From assembly GCA_964528055.1 (NCBI GenBank), contig CAZGQM010000004.1, positions 248,001 to 312,000 of the forward strand: DNA of 64,000 nt, read 5' to 3'. The notes beneath the pieces are model-generated. The model ran no database searches. It saw nothing but the letters and a program-made list of their open reading frames with translations, and was not told the origin of the DNA. The position numbers were made by a program, and so were the translations under genes. Origin of the DNA: Geoanaerobacter sp964528055 (GTDB lineage: Bacteria; Desulfobacterota; Desulfuromonadia; Geobacterales; DSM-12255). Below, in pieces: positions 33,901 through 42,378 of this stretch (the first letter of the stretch is position 1; each line of letters starts with the position of its first letter).

Positions 33901-36345
33901 TCACACCTTGAATTTATCTATCAATCTGTCAAGGTCTGTAATGACGCTGTTCATGGTTCCTATGGCATTATTAATCTCTGACACTGCCCCAACCAGGTCG
34001 TCGGCAATCCCTGCCATGCTTTGCATGTCACGCGATACCGTCTCAGCGGTGGCAGACTGTTCTTCGGAGGCAGTGGCCATTCGTTGAATCATTTCGGTTA
34101 CATTGGTTACCGACGAGGCAATTGTTCCGATAGCTGTCAGAACTTTTGTGGTCTTTTCCTTGAGCCTGGCAACTCCTCGCTTTTCTTCGAGCATGCCTGC
34201 TACCGAAACCTTGACCCCTTCCTGCATATCCTTGATCATCACACCAATGTCATTCGTCGCATTGGTGGTACGTTCGGCAAGGGAGCGGACCTCGTCGGCC
34301 ACCACGGCAAAGCCTCTCCCCATCTCGCCAGCCCTTGCTGCTTCAATGGCAGCATTCAGAGCAAGAAGGTTTGTCTGATCTGCCACCCCTTTTATCAGAT
34401 CAATTATCTCGCCAATCTGTTCAGACTTGACCCCAAGCGATTCTATCTTTCTGCCGGACTCTTCGACGCTAACAATAAAGGAATCGAGCTCGGAAACCGT
34501 TTCCCCAATAGTTGAAGCTCCAGTTTCGGCCATTTTCTTCATTTCATTGGCGGCATCTGCTACGGATGACGCATCGTGAGCCATTTCGGCTGAAACCTGG
34601 ACCATCTGAATCATAGCTTCTCTGGTTTGCGTTACCGTGCGTGCCTGTTTCTCTGCGCCGTCACCCACATCCCTGGCAGCTTTGTTGAGATGTTCGCTGT
34701 TGTCATCAAGGCTTTTTACTGCGCCCCTGAGCTCTCCGATCATCCCATGGAGTCCCCCTGACATGGTCAGCATGGAACTTTGGACATTCCCCATTTCGTC
34801 ATTTGAAGCACCGGAGAGATCAACCCTGAGGTCCCCGGATGCTATCGTGTCGGCTGCTGATATCAGTTTTTTGAGGGGAGATGTGACAGAACGATATATC
34901 CATATTCCGAAAAAAGAGCCTGCTATTGCAGCGATAACCCAGATGGCACCAACGAGCAGGGTGCTTGAGCGAACGACACTGTTGAGAGATGCTACGGATG
35001 TGGCCTGAGCCGTCTGGGCACCAACGATGTTTTTCCGTCCTACAACTGCCTGCTCTTCTGCATATTTCCTCAGTGCAGCTGCAGCTAAGGCCGCCCGATC
35101 CTTGTAATCGATCCGTTTGGAAATTCTTGTGATGACGCCACTGTCCGAGACGATCATCTCTTCCACGGCAGAGAGGGCCGAGACGGCACCGCCGAGCATC
35201 TTGATTTCATCCCGTGCGTTCAACTTTTTCAAAGACACTTCAAGGGCTTTGCGAGATTTTGCCAGTTCGCTCCTCACCCCCTGCACCTGCACCTTAAGAG
35301 CTTCAACCTCCTTTAGGGAGGTAGCGGTAAAGAGCCGGCTGGAGAGCCCGTCAAGCATCATGCCTTGGGAGAGAAACGAAGCGTTTGCAACCAGTACATC
35401 TGTGGAATCACCACTATTGGCATAGAGCCGTTCCTGACGGACCGTCTCGTTCTGATAATTCTGCGATGAGGAATTTATGGTCTGTTCCACCACGATCAGT
35501 GCGGCGCCAATTTTTTCTCCCGCCTCCGCAATGAGCCTGTCCCGAGTAGCGGTATCACCTTTCCCTTCGGAAGCGGCAAGGGTGTTAAGTTCCTTGATCA
35601 GTTCGGCAGTCTTGCTCTGCGCGACCTTCAAATCGTCGGCCAGACTGGGTGTTTCCTTCACATGGTCGCTGTTCTTTGCCTTATTGAGCGCAGAATTAAA
35701 CTTGCCTTGAGCCAGCATTACCCCTTTTTTCGTGGTTGACTTCTGAAGTTCAACAAAGGCAAGCTGCAGGTCCTTCAAAGTCAGTCGGAGCACCTCAACC
35801 GTCCGCAGGTTGGCGGAAACCTTGCCCGTTGCGGCAACGGTCTGAGAATAGGCACGGCTGGTGGAGAACTGCAGGGCACGTATCCGCTTATCAAGGGATG
35901 CAAGACGCTGCTTGACTATGTCCATCTCGAGGAGGATTTTTTGAGACACATGCTGTGCAGCGGCTTCGGCAGCCAAGCGCTGCCCGGTGAGCGACGAAAG
36001 TTCGTCAGCAAGGGACTTGAGCCGTGCGTCGCTCTTTTCGCCACTTACGGCGGCAAGGTCATTCTGCGCATTGAACGCCTCGGCAACGGCAGCCTCAGCA
36101 CGGGACTTAAGTCCCTGATATGCGCTTTCAGTCTGCGCCCCCTCAAGATTGGCCAGTTCCGCCAGCGCGGCATGGAGAGCTCGCTGCGCTTCCATGGTCT
36201 TGATCTGGTACGGGGTACTCTTCTGGGTCAATTCCCGTAATGTGGCCCGCACCTTTGACATCCCGACGATGCTGGTTATTGCTACCGTCGAAGCAATCGC
36301 CAGCACAAACAGGGTGTTAATAAGCAGTTTGGAGCGGATCTTCAT
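33901..36345 (-). CDS. Methyl-accepting chemotaxis protein with large helical periplasmic domain
   Basis: 814 residues. Membrane segment 1 at about 8-28; a very long, mostly helical periplasmic domain of about 430 residues; membrane segment 2 at about 460-485; HAMP at about 487-540; signalling domain to the end. The tip is canonical: ADQTNLLALNAAIEAARAGEMGRGFAVVADEVR. No C-terminal CheR pentapeptide. The periplasmic part has Ala/Ser/Lys-rich heptads and looks like repeated four-helix bundles rather than a Cache domain. Good AAAGGAG ribosome site. It lies 92 bases downstream of a PstS-like binding protein on the same strand. Confidence 0.92.
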   Translation of the reverse strand: MKIRSKLLINTLFVLAIASTVAITSIVGMSKVRATLRELTQKSTPYQIKTMEAQRALHAALAELANLEGAQTESAYQGLKSRAEAAVAEAFNAQNDLAAVSGEKSDARLKSLADELSSLTGQRLAAEAAAQHVSQKILLEMDIVKQRLASLDKRIRALQFSTSRAYSQTVAATGKVSANLRTVEVLRLTLKDLQLAFVELQKSTTKKGVMLAQGKFNSALNKAKNSDHVKETPSLADDLKVAQSKTAELIKELNTLAASEGKGDTATRDRLIAEAGEKIGAALIVVEQTINSSSQNYQNETVRQERLYANSGDSTDVLVANASFLSQGMMLDGLSSRLFTATSLKEVEALKVQVQGVRSELAKSRKALEVSLKKLNARDEIKMLGGAVSALSAVEEMIVSDSGVITRISKRIDYKDRAALAAAALRKYAEEQAVVGRKNIVGAQTAQATSVASLNSVVRSSTLLVGAIWVIAAIAGSFFGIWIYRSVTSPLKKLISAADTIASGDLRVDLSGASNDEMGNVQSSMLTMSGGLHGMIGELRGAVKSLDDNSEHLNKAARDVGDGAEKQARTVTQTREAMIQMVQVSAEMAHDASSVADAANEMKKMAETGASTIGETVSELDSFIVSVEESGRKIESLGVKSEQIGEIIDLIKGVADQTNLLALNAAIEAARAGEMGRGFAVVADEVRSLAERTTNATNDIGVMIKDMQEGVKVSVAGMLEEKRGVARLKEKTTKVLTAIGTIASSVTNVTEMIQRMATASEEQSATAETVSRDMQSMAGIADDLVGAVSEINNAIGTMNSVITDLDRLIDKFKV

Positions 36346-36403
36346 CGTTAAACTCCTTTGGGAATCGACTAGTGATTATTGTAGAGAGTTCCAAGTGCGC
36401 TGC

Positions 36404-36425
36404 GGGGCGGTGCTGCCACCACCCC
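36404..36425 (-). other. GC-rich hairpin between binding-protein and chemoreceptor genes
   Basis: A 9-bp stem with one G-T pair (36404-36412 with 36417-36425) and a 4-base loop, right after the binding-protein gene. There is no T tract, so it may slow polymerase or protect the upstream mRNA end rather than terminate. Confidence 0.45.
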
Positions 36426-36437
36426 TTGAAACAATGA

Positions 36438-37202
36438 TCAAGGCTTCACGTACTTCTGCCCTTCACCCTTAATGTAATCGTAGAGCCGCTTTACTTTGGG
36501 AATGGGGGCACCTTTGGTGATGGCGATGACCGGTCGGACAAATTCCGGAATTTGTGGCAACTTGTTTCCCTCCCCACCCAGCGAATAGGGTCCAAATCCA
36601 ATGGCATTCGGATTGGAGGCTATGGTGTTTGTTATTTCCGGATAGGTAGCAACATCCAGATTGTCTTTCAGAAACTCCTCTCCATCGAGAACCATTTTTT
36701 TGAACGCCCCCATGGTGGCGGGATTCTGGGTGGAAACGATCGGCATGATCGCCTCATCATTACCACCGACCTCTTTCCAGTTCTGGATTTTGCCGGTATA
36801 AATCCCCTTGATCTGCTCCTTGGTAAGCGCTTTTACCGGGTTATCCTTATTGACGGCGATATAAATCTGACTTTTGCCCACGGTTTCAATTTTATATGCG
36901 GACTTGTCCTTGACTTCGTACCCTTCCTTCTTAAGCGATGCCAGCAGATCGTCGAATGCCGCACCGGCAAAGACCACCTCTGAATCACCGCGGTCAAACA
37001 CCTTGAAGGAGATGGTTGCGCCACCAAAAATGAGGTTTATCTTGTCGCCGGTGGCCTTCTCAAATGGAGCACTAATCGGCTTTATGATACTGTCAGCAGG
37101 TGCCCCACCGGCAGAAATCTTGATCTCTTCTGCCAGACTCGTCCCCATGGAAAGTGTCAATATTGCCGCAATCACGCAAAATATTCTCTTCATCTTTTTC
37201 AT
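36438..37202 (-). CDS. Periplasmic substrate-binding protein, PstS-like
   Basis: 254 residues from ATG 37202 with GGAGG 5 bases upstream; the longer frame reads into the next gene. Signal peptide to about 24. Then EIKISAGGAPADSIIKPISAPFEKATG, a PBP type 2 phosphate/molybdate-like fold, with KALTKEQIKGIYTGKIQNWKEVGG and SNPNAIGFGPYSL, both typical of PstS-family domains. No pst permease genes are near. The residue pattern at the binding site (GGAT, SQN/STQNPATMGAF) differs from true PstS, so the ligand could be another oxyanion. It may serve the chemoreceptor encoded next to it. Confidence 0.8.
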   Translation of the reverse strand: MKKMKRIFCVIAAILTLSMGTSLAEEIKISAGGAPADSIIKPISAPFEKATGDKINLIFGGATISFKVFDRGDSEVVFAGAAFDDLLASLKKEGYEVKDKSAYKIETVGKSQIYIAVNKDNPVKALTKEQIKGIYTGKIQNWKEVGGNDEAIMPIVSTQNPATMGAFKKMVLDGEEFLKDNLDVATYPEITNTIASNPNAIGFGPYSLGGEGNKLPQIPEFVRPVIAITKGAPIPKVKRLYDYIKGEGQKYVKP

Positions 37203-37257
37203 GAATCCCTCCATTGATTCTGATTTGTATACAGGTTTTACCTTATCGCCTTTTTGA

Positions 37258-38193
37258 TTATTTTCTTGAATCGAAAATATGCTGTTTGCGCTCCAGCAAG
37301 CGCCTCTCAAGCAATAGCCGAAAAACCAACGGTGTCAGAACCGCAATGAATATAAGTCCGCAGCCGATCCATTCCCTCATCTCCAGACGCTCTCCAAGGA
37401 AGATGAACCCGGCCAGCAGACACCAGACAGGATCAAGGGTGTATATCAGCCCGGCTCTGGTCGGAGTGGTGTAGCGCTGATATCTGTTCTGTAGTGTAAA
37501 ACAGAGTACTGTGGGGAATATCGCACAATAGACAAGCGAAAAAGCGCTTGTCGGGCCGATTGTATACGAGGGGGCATCGGTTGCAAGAACCGCAATTCCG
37601 GACATCAACATGACCGTCATAAACTGAACGAGTGAGACAAGGTAGACATCATCATTACGCAGAACCTTTGAGACCGATATGATGTGAACCGCTATAAACC
37701 CGGCGCAGACCGTTGAAATGAAGTCTCCCCGGTTAAAGCCGGCTCCACCCGACGCAAGCAGTCCGATTCCGCACACCGCAAGCAGTATCCCCACCACATT
37801 TACCCGCCCCACGCGATCCCTCCAAAGCAGTGAGCAGATAAGCGGAATGAACAGCACAAACATATTGTTCAGTATTCCGGCCCGTGAGATACTGGTCCCG
37901 CTGACTCCGAAGACAAACGTCAGGTTGGTCATTCCCAGCGCCACCCCAACAATCGCCCCCCTTCGAAAAATATCCGGCGTCATCCCCTTGAGCCGGGTCG
38001 TGCAGAACGCAAGCATTATGAGCGATGCCAACGCAAACCGGATGAACACAAAATGTATCGGGGGAACCTCTCTGAGCCCGAGCTTGTTGAAGAGGAAACT
38101 CCCTCCCCAGAAAAAAGTGGTGAGTATCAGAAATAGATAAACCTTGCGGGGTGAAGGGGGTATGTTCTGCACGCTGTTACAGTCAATGGGCAT
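37258..38193 (-). CDS. DMT superfamily (EamA) permease
   Basis: 311 residues, ten predicted membrane helices in two EamA repeats: FFWGGSFLFNKLGLREVPPIHFVFIRF in the first, and TPTRAGLIYTLDPVWCLLAGFIFLGERL in the second. These transporters export amino acids or small metabolites; the substrate is unknown. No clear ribosome site before the ATG at 38193, so the start is less certain. Upstream of the PstS-like gene on the same strand with a 55-base gap; a shared transcript is possible. Confidence 0.85.
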   Translation of the reverse strand: MPIDCNSVQNIPPSPRKVYLFLILTTFFWGGSFLFNKLGLREVPPIHFVFIRFALASLIMLAFCTTRLKGMTPDIFRRGAIVGVALGMTNLTFVFGVSGTSISRAGILNNMFVLFIPLICSLLWRDRVGRVNVVGILLAVCGIGLLASGGAGFNRGDFISTVCAGFIAVHIISVSKVLRNDDVYLVSLVQFMTVMLMSGIAVLATDAPSYTIGPTSAFSLVYCAIFPTVLCFTLQNRYQRYTTPTRAGLIYTLDPVWCLLAGFIFLGERLEMREWIGCGLIFIAVLTPLVFRLLLERRLLERKQHIFDSRK

Positions 38194-38268
38194 TCAGCAA
38201 GATACACAGGTTGACTTGCCGGTGTCAAATGGGTAGTTTTGTTTCACGCTTTGATTGATGGAGGTTTT

Positions 38269-40044
38269 GTGCACTTCGGCGGTATATATGAAGACGAAAT
38301 AGCGGGAAAGGCCTATGACCGTGTATTAATGGCACGTTTTCTAGCCTACCTTCGGCCTTATCGCTGGCTGGTGATGGCCGCACTGTTTCTGCTTCCCCTT
38401 ACCACAGCTGCCAAGCTTGCCCAACCCTGGCTCATCAAGACGGCTATCGACAATCATATTATAACCGGCCAACTCGCAGGCCTGCCGAGACTGGCCGTGG
38501 GGTTTCTTTTCCTGATCTTGGCCGAATCCCTCCTCGCTTTCCTTGAAGTTTGGATTCTCCAACTCCTGGGACAGCGTATCATGCAGGACCTTCGGCTGGA
38601 GCTCTTCGCACATGTACAGAAGCTATCCACCTCCTTTTTTGACCGAACACCGACCGGGAGCCTAGTCACGCGACTTACAAGTGATGTAGAGGTCCTGGGT
38701 GAGATGTTTGCCGCCGGAATCATAACGGTGGTTGGTGATTTCCTGCTCCTTGCCGGGATAATCGGCATAATGCTCTGGATGAATCTCAAGCTCACGCTGA
38801 TTACACTGTCGGTCCTGCCGCTTCTCTTCTGGGTGGCCTTCAATTTCCGAAATCGGATGCGAGCGGCATTTCGACAGGTCAGGGCGCGTCTTGCCAACCT
38901 CAACTCCTTTCTCAATGAGAGTATAGGTGGGATGGGGCTCATTCAGTTATGCAACCGACAGATATCCGAGCAGAAGGAGTTCCGCCGCTTAAATGCCTCG
39001 TACAGGGACGCAAATCTTCCGGTCATAACCTGGGATGCCTCACTGTATGCAGCGGTGGAAGCCCTCTCCTCGGTTGCGGTCGGCCTTCTCATCTGGTACG
39101 GCGGAAAGGAGATCATCGGCGGAGTTCTCACTTTCGGCGCCCTGGTAGCCTTTATCCAGTATATAGAAAAATTTTTCTCCCCCATCAGGGACCTTTCAGC
39201 CAAGTACTCAGTCATGCAGGGAGCAATGGCAGCCCTTGAGCGGCTCTTTATTCTTCTGGACACCAGCGAATCGATTCCGGAGCCGACTATGGATAAGGTT
39301 GTCATGCCATCGCAGAACGTATCGGTTATCGAATTCAAGGATGTCTGGTTTGCCTATCGGGACAATGAATACGTGCTGAAGGGGCTTAATCTGACGTTAA
39401 AAAGAGGAGAAAAGATCGCACTGGTCGGAGAGACCGGTGGCGGAAAGACCACGGTAACCCGACTGCTGTCGAGGCTTTACGACGTAACTCGGGGGGGGAT
39501 AACTCTGGATGGGATTGACCTGCGACAGGTCCCGATATATGAACTCCGCCACAGGATCGGCGTTGTCCTACAGGACCCGTATCTCTTCAGCGGTACAATC
39601 GAATATAACATCTGCCTGGGAGATGATACTATCCTGCCGCGGGTTCGCCATGCCGCAGCTTTGGTGGGTGCAGACTCATTCATAGAGAGGCTTGCCAACT
39701 CCTACCAGGAAGAGGTCAGGGAGCGTGGCAGCAATTTCTCCGCAGGTGAGAGACAACTCATCTCCTTTGCCAGGGCAGTGGCCTTTGACCCTGAGATACT
39801 TGTGCTCGACGAGGCAACTGCAAGCGTTGATACAGCCAGTGAACGATTGATCCAGGAGGGTCTCAGGCGATTGATGGCCAATCGGACAACACTGGTAGTT
39901 GCCCATAGGCTTTCCACCATACGCGATGCCGACAGGATCGCTGTGATACATCGGGGTGAGAAGGTTGAAGAAGGAAACCACATAGAGCTTATGGAGCAGA
40001 GAGGATTGTACTTTCGGCTTTTCCAGCTTCAATTCAAAAGCTGA
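38269..40044 (+). CDS. ABC exporter (MsbA-like, permease fused to ATPase)
   Basis: 591 residues from GTG 38269, with GGAGG 4 bases upstream; the longer frame starts at TTG 38239 without support. An N-terminal six-helix exporter domain (about 30-315) and a C-terminal ATPase: Walker A GETGGGKTT, Q-loop VLQDPYLFSG, Walker B ILVLDEATASVD, H-loop VVAHRLS. The signature reads NFSAGERQL rather than LSGGQ, a known variation in this type. The homodimer would export lipids, drugs or peptides; the substrate is not predictable. Divergent from the DMT permease. Confidence 0.9.
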   Translation: MHFGGIYEDEIAGKAYDRVLMARFLAYLRPYRWLVMAALFLLPLTTAAKLAQPWLIKTAIDNHIITGQLAGLPRLAVGFLFLILAESLLAFLEVWILQLLGQRIMQDLRLELFAHVQKLSTSFFDRTPTGSLVTRLTSDVEVLGEMFAAGIITVVGDFLLLAGIIGIMLWMNLKLTLITLSVLPLLFWVAFNFRNRMRAAFRQVRARLANLNSFLNESIGGMGLIQLCNRQISEQKEFRRLNASYRDANLPVITWDASLYAAVEALSSVAVGLLIWYGGKEIIGGVLTFGALVAFIQYIEKFFSPIRDLSAKYSVMQGAMAALERLFILLDTSESIPEPTMDKVVMPSQNVSVIEFKDVWFAYRDNEYVLKGLNLTLKRGEKIALVGETGGGKTTVTRLLSRLYDVTRGGITLDGIDLRQVPIYELRHRIGVVLQDPYLFSGTIEYNICLGDDTILPRVRHAAALVGADSFIERLANSYQEEVRERGSNFSAGERQLISFARAVAFDPEILVLDEATASVDTASERLIQEGLRRLMANRTTLVVAHRLSTIRDADRIAVIHRGEKVEEGNHIELMEQRGLYFRLFQLQFKS

Positions 40045-40071
40045 AATTACATCCGGCCTACGTCATCTTGT

Positions 40072-40401
40072 TTACCTCTTTTTCACTGTCTCCAACACCC
40101 TGACTGCCATCTGCAAAAATATGACACCAGCCCCCAGGATGAAAATACCGACAAAGATCTTCTCCTTTCGGGAAAGGGGTTTATCTCTCAAACCCTCATC
40201 CGCCAGTTGCAGTCCCGGTTTGCCTGTGACCCGCTGCACTGGGGTAGTAATTCCTTCGCGATTCCCTTCAATCTGACTCCCCCCTGAATGATTTCCCAGA
40301 TAACCTGAGCCAGTCGCTTCCATCGAAATACCGGACGAATCCTTCCAGCTCATCAGCCCAAAGAAAACCACTGCCAACAACAGACCAAGAACGTTTCTCA
40401 T
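40072..40401 (-). CDS. Small membrane protein of unknown function
   Basis: 109 residues from ATG 40401 (GGAGGGG upstream). Hydrophobic helix at about 2-18 that could be a signal anchor, a polar middle rich in Gly and Ser (GSGYLGNHSGGSQIEGNREG), and a second membrane helix at about 80-100 followed by KKR. No family recognised. It follows the response-regulator gene in the opposite-running direction of the ABC exporter, and it is upstream of nothing on its own strand within 300 bases. Confidence 0.6.
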   Translation of the reverse strand: MRNVLGLLLAVVFFGLMSWKDSSGISMEATGSGYLGNHSGGSQIEGNREGITTPVQRVTGKPGLQLADEGLRDKPLSRKEKIFVGIFILGAGVIFLQMAVRVLETVKKR

Positions 40402-40525
40402 GACATCCCCTCCCTCGACATCCGAACAGACAGACGATTTGAGCAACTGCTTAACGTGCTGTTACTCTATCGTACTGTCGAGGGTGGCGAAATGACCCTT
40501 GAAGGGTATTTTCGGGGGATGCGGA

Positions 40526-41149
40526 CTATATTATCCCTTTTTTTCTGGCCTTGAGAATGGCACTGGGACGGTCCTTCACCTGAAGTTTTTCATAGATATG
40601 TTTTATGTGGGAATGCACTGTATGTGGGCTTATACAGAAGCGGTCCGCAATCTCCTTGTAGGATAGTCCATGTTCTATGCACTTCACTATCTCGCTTTCT
40701 CTATGAGACAGAAGGGATTCCCCGTCCTCCTTGACGGTCTGAAACTCCCTTATCACTTTACGGGCGATCTTCGGGCTCATCGGGGCGCCCCCCTGGCTGA
40801 GGCTGCAGAGAGCTTCCAGAAGCTCACGAGGAGAACTCCCCTTGAGCAGGTACCCGGATGCGCCTGCCTTGATCGCTGCAAAAACTGTGTCGCGATCCTC
40901 AAAAATGGTAAAGGCCATTATGTCGAGGTCTGGATAGGCACGCTTCGCGCGCCGTATCAACTCGACCCCCGACATCCCTGGCAGATCCAGATCTGAAAGG
41001 AGAATATCAGGAGAGCAGTCACTGAAATGCCCCAACGCCTCCTCCGCTGTCTCGTACGATCCGACCACCTCGACGGAAGGCTCTCCGGAAAGCAGAATTC
41101 TGAGATTCTCCCTCAAAAGGTTGTTGTCCTCTACGACCATGATCCTCAT
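40526..41149 (-). CDS. NarL/FixJ-type response regulator
   Basis: 207 residues. Receiver domain 1-120 with the acidic pocket VVEDNN, phosphoacceptor Asp in LLSDLDLPG (about 53), Thr/Ser switch in MAFTIFED, and Lys in LLKGSSP. LuxR-type HTH at 140-205 (LSHRESEIVKCIEHGLSYKEIADRFCISPHTVHSHIKHIYEKL). The start overlaps the kinase stop by ATGA, so it is the cognate regulator of that kinase. Target genes are unknown. Confidence 0.94.
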   Translation of the reverse strand: MRIMVVEDNNLLRENLRILLSGEPSVEVVGSYETAEEALGHFSDCSPDILLSDLDLPGMSGVELIRRAKRAYPDLDIMAFTIFEDRDTVFAAIKAGASGYLLKGSSPRELLEALCSLSQGGAPMSPKIARKVIREFQTVKEDGESLLSHRESEIVKCIEHGLSYKEIADRFCISPHTVHSHIKHIYEKLQVKDRPSAILKARKKGII

Positions 41150-42321
41150 CCCTGCACCTCCGATGGAACAGCGTAATGGAAAGGGAGGGGAACCTCTACC
41201 GTAATCCTGGTTCCGGGAGGAGAGACGATGGCCAGAGTGGCATTGAGATCCGACGCCCGGCTGCGCAGGTTCCTCAACCCCCGCCCCTGCTTATTGTTGC
41301 CGGCAATTCCGCATCCATTGTCAGCAATCTCTAGTCGGCAGACCGAAGTATCGGTGAAAAGCCGAAGATCCACGTTTTCAGCTCCTGAATGTTTCATTAC
41401 GTTGGCCAGCGCCTCCTTGGCCACACGAAAGAGACTCAGGTAGAGGAACATCCCGATGACCCCTTCCGGATCTGCCAGTTGCGCGTCGAAGCGGAAGCCG
41501 ACTGTATGGTGACTCAGCATGGCTGTGCCGTGGCTCCTGATCTCTGCGGCCAGTTCCTGCCAGGTAAGTTCGCGGCTCTCCAAGGTGTTCATGAAGGTAC
41601 GGAGTTCCGAAATCAACTCCCTGGATAGTTCGGCAATGGTTGCAAGCCCCCCCTCCATCCCGGCAATCTCCCCACGACGGGAAATTTCTGCCAGCAGGCT
41701 GATGTTGGTGGCTATGCCGCCGATCCCGTCATGAAGATCCTTTACCAACCTCTCCTTCTCATTGCGATGTAGGCGTTCCTGTGTGATGATCGCTGTGAGT
41801 TGTCTCGAATTCTCTTCGTACAGCCGAGCATTTTCGAGGGCTATGGCAACCTGGTCGGCCAATGCCTCAAGAAATTCCCGATCTCTGGCGGTAAACGGCC
41901 GCCCCCGCTTGTTTACAGCCTCCAGCGCTCCGATCACCTCCCCTTTTGATTTTACCGGAACGCATACCAGGCTGCGTGTCACGAAGTGACTCTGCTGGTC
42001 CACAGATGGGCAGAAGCGGTTGTCCCGACGAACATCCGGGACAACCAGTGAAACGCCATGCTCGATAACCCAACCGGCGATACCTTCACCTTGCTTCAGG
42101 CGAAGGTCACGAACCGCCTCTCCCTTGTCCCCGAGAGCGATTTCGAAATAAAGCTCCCCCGTTTTTTTATCCACAAGAAACAGACTCCCTGCCTCGGCAT
42201 CCAACAGGGCCGTAGCTGCGACAATAGCCTGCCGCCTAACCTCCAATGGATCGAGAGACGAATTGACCATCGCCGATAGAGATATGATTGTCTGGAGATA
42301 CTTTTGTCTGTCTTGTGTCAT
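41146..42321 (-). CDS. GAF-domain sensor histidine kinase (HisKA_3/NarX-like)
   Basis: 391 residues, cytoplasmic. GAF domain at about 20-165 (LLDAEAGSLFLVD, LKQGEGIAGWVIEHG, VCVPVKSKGEVIGALEAVNK). Dimerisation and phosphoacceptor region with His in VKDLHDGIGGIATNISLL (about 198). HATPase domain with the N box RVAKEALANVMKHSGA and G box IADNGCGIAG...GRGLRNLRSRA. It phosphorylates the overlapping NarL-type regulator. Starts 57 bases after the SLC13 transporter stop, so it may belong to the end of the long secretion operon. The GAF ligand is unknown. Confidence 0.93.
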   Translation of the reverse strand: MTQDRQKYLQTIISLSAMVNSSLDPLEVRRQAIVAATALLDAEAGSLFLVDKKTGELYFEIALGDKGEAVRDLRLKQGEGIAGWVIEHGVSLVVPDVRRDNRFCPSVDQQSHFVTRSLVCVPVKSKGEVIGALEAVNKRGRPFTARDREFLEALADQVAIALENARLYEENSRQLTAIITQERLHRNEKERLVKDLHDGIGGIATNISLLAEISRRGEIAGMEGGLATIAELSRELISELRTFMNTLESRELTWQELAAEIRSHGTAMLSHHTVGFRFDAQLADPEGVIGMFLYLSLFRVAKEALANVMKHSGAENVDLRLFTDTSVCRLEIADNGCGIAGNNKQGRGLRNLRSRASDLNATLAIVSPPGTRITVEVPLPFHYAVPSEVQG

Positions 42322-42378
42322 AGTCGCCCAGCCTGGCGGGTAAATTTTGAAATTAACATAACCCGTGTAGAGATCTTT

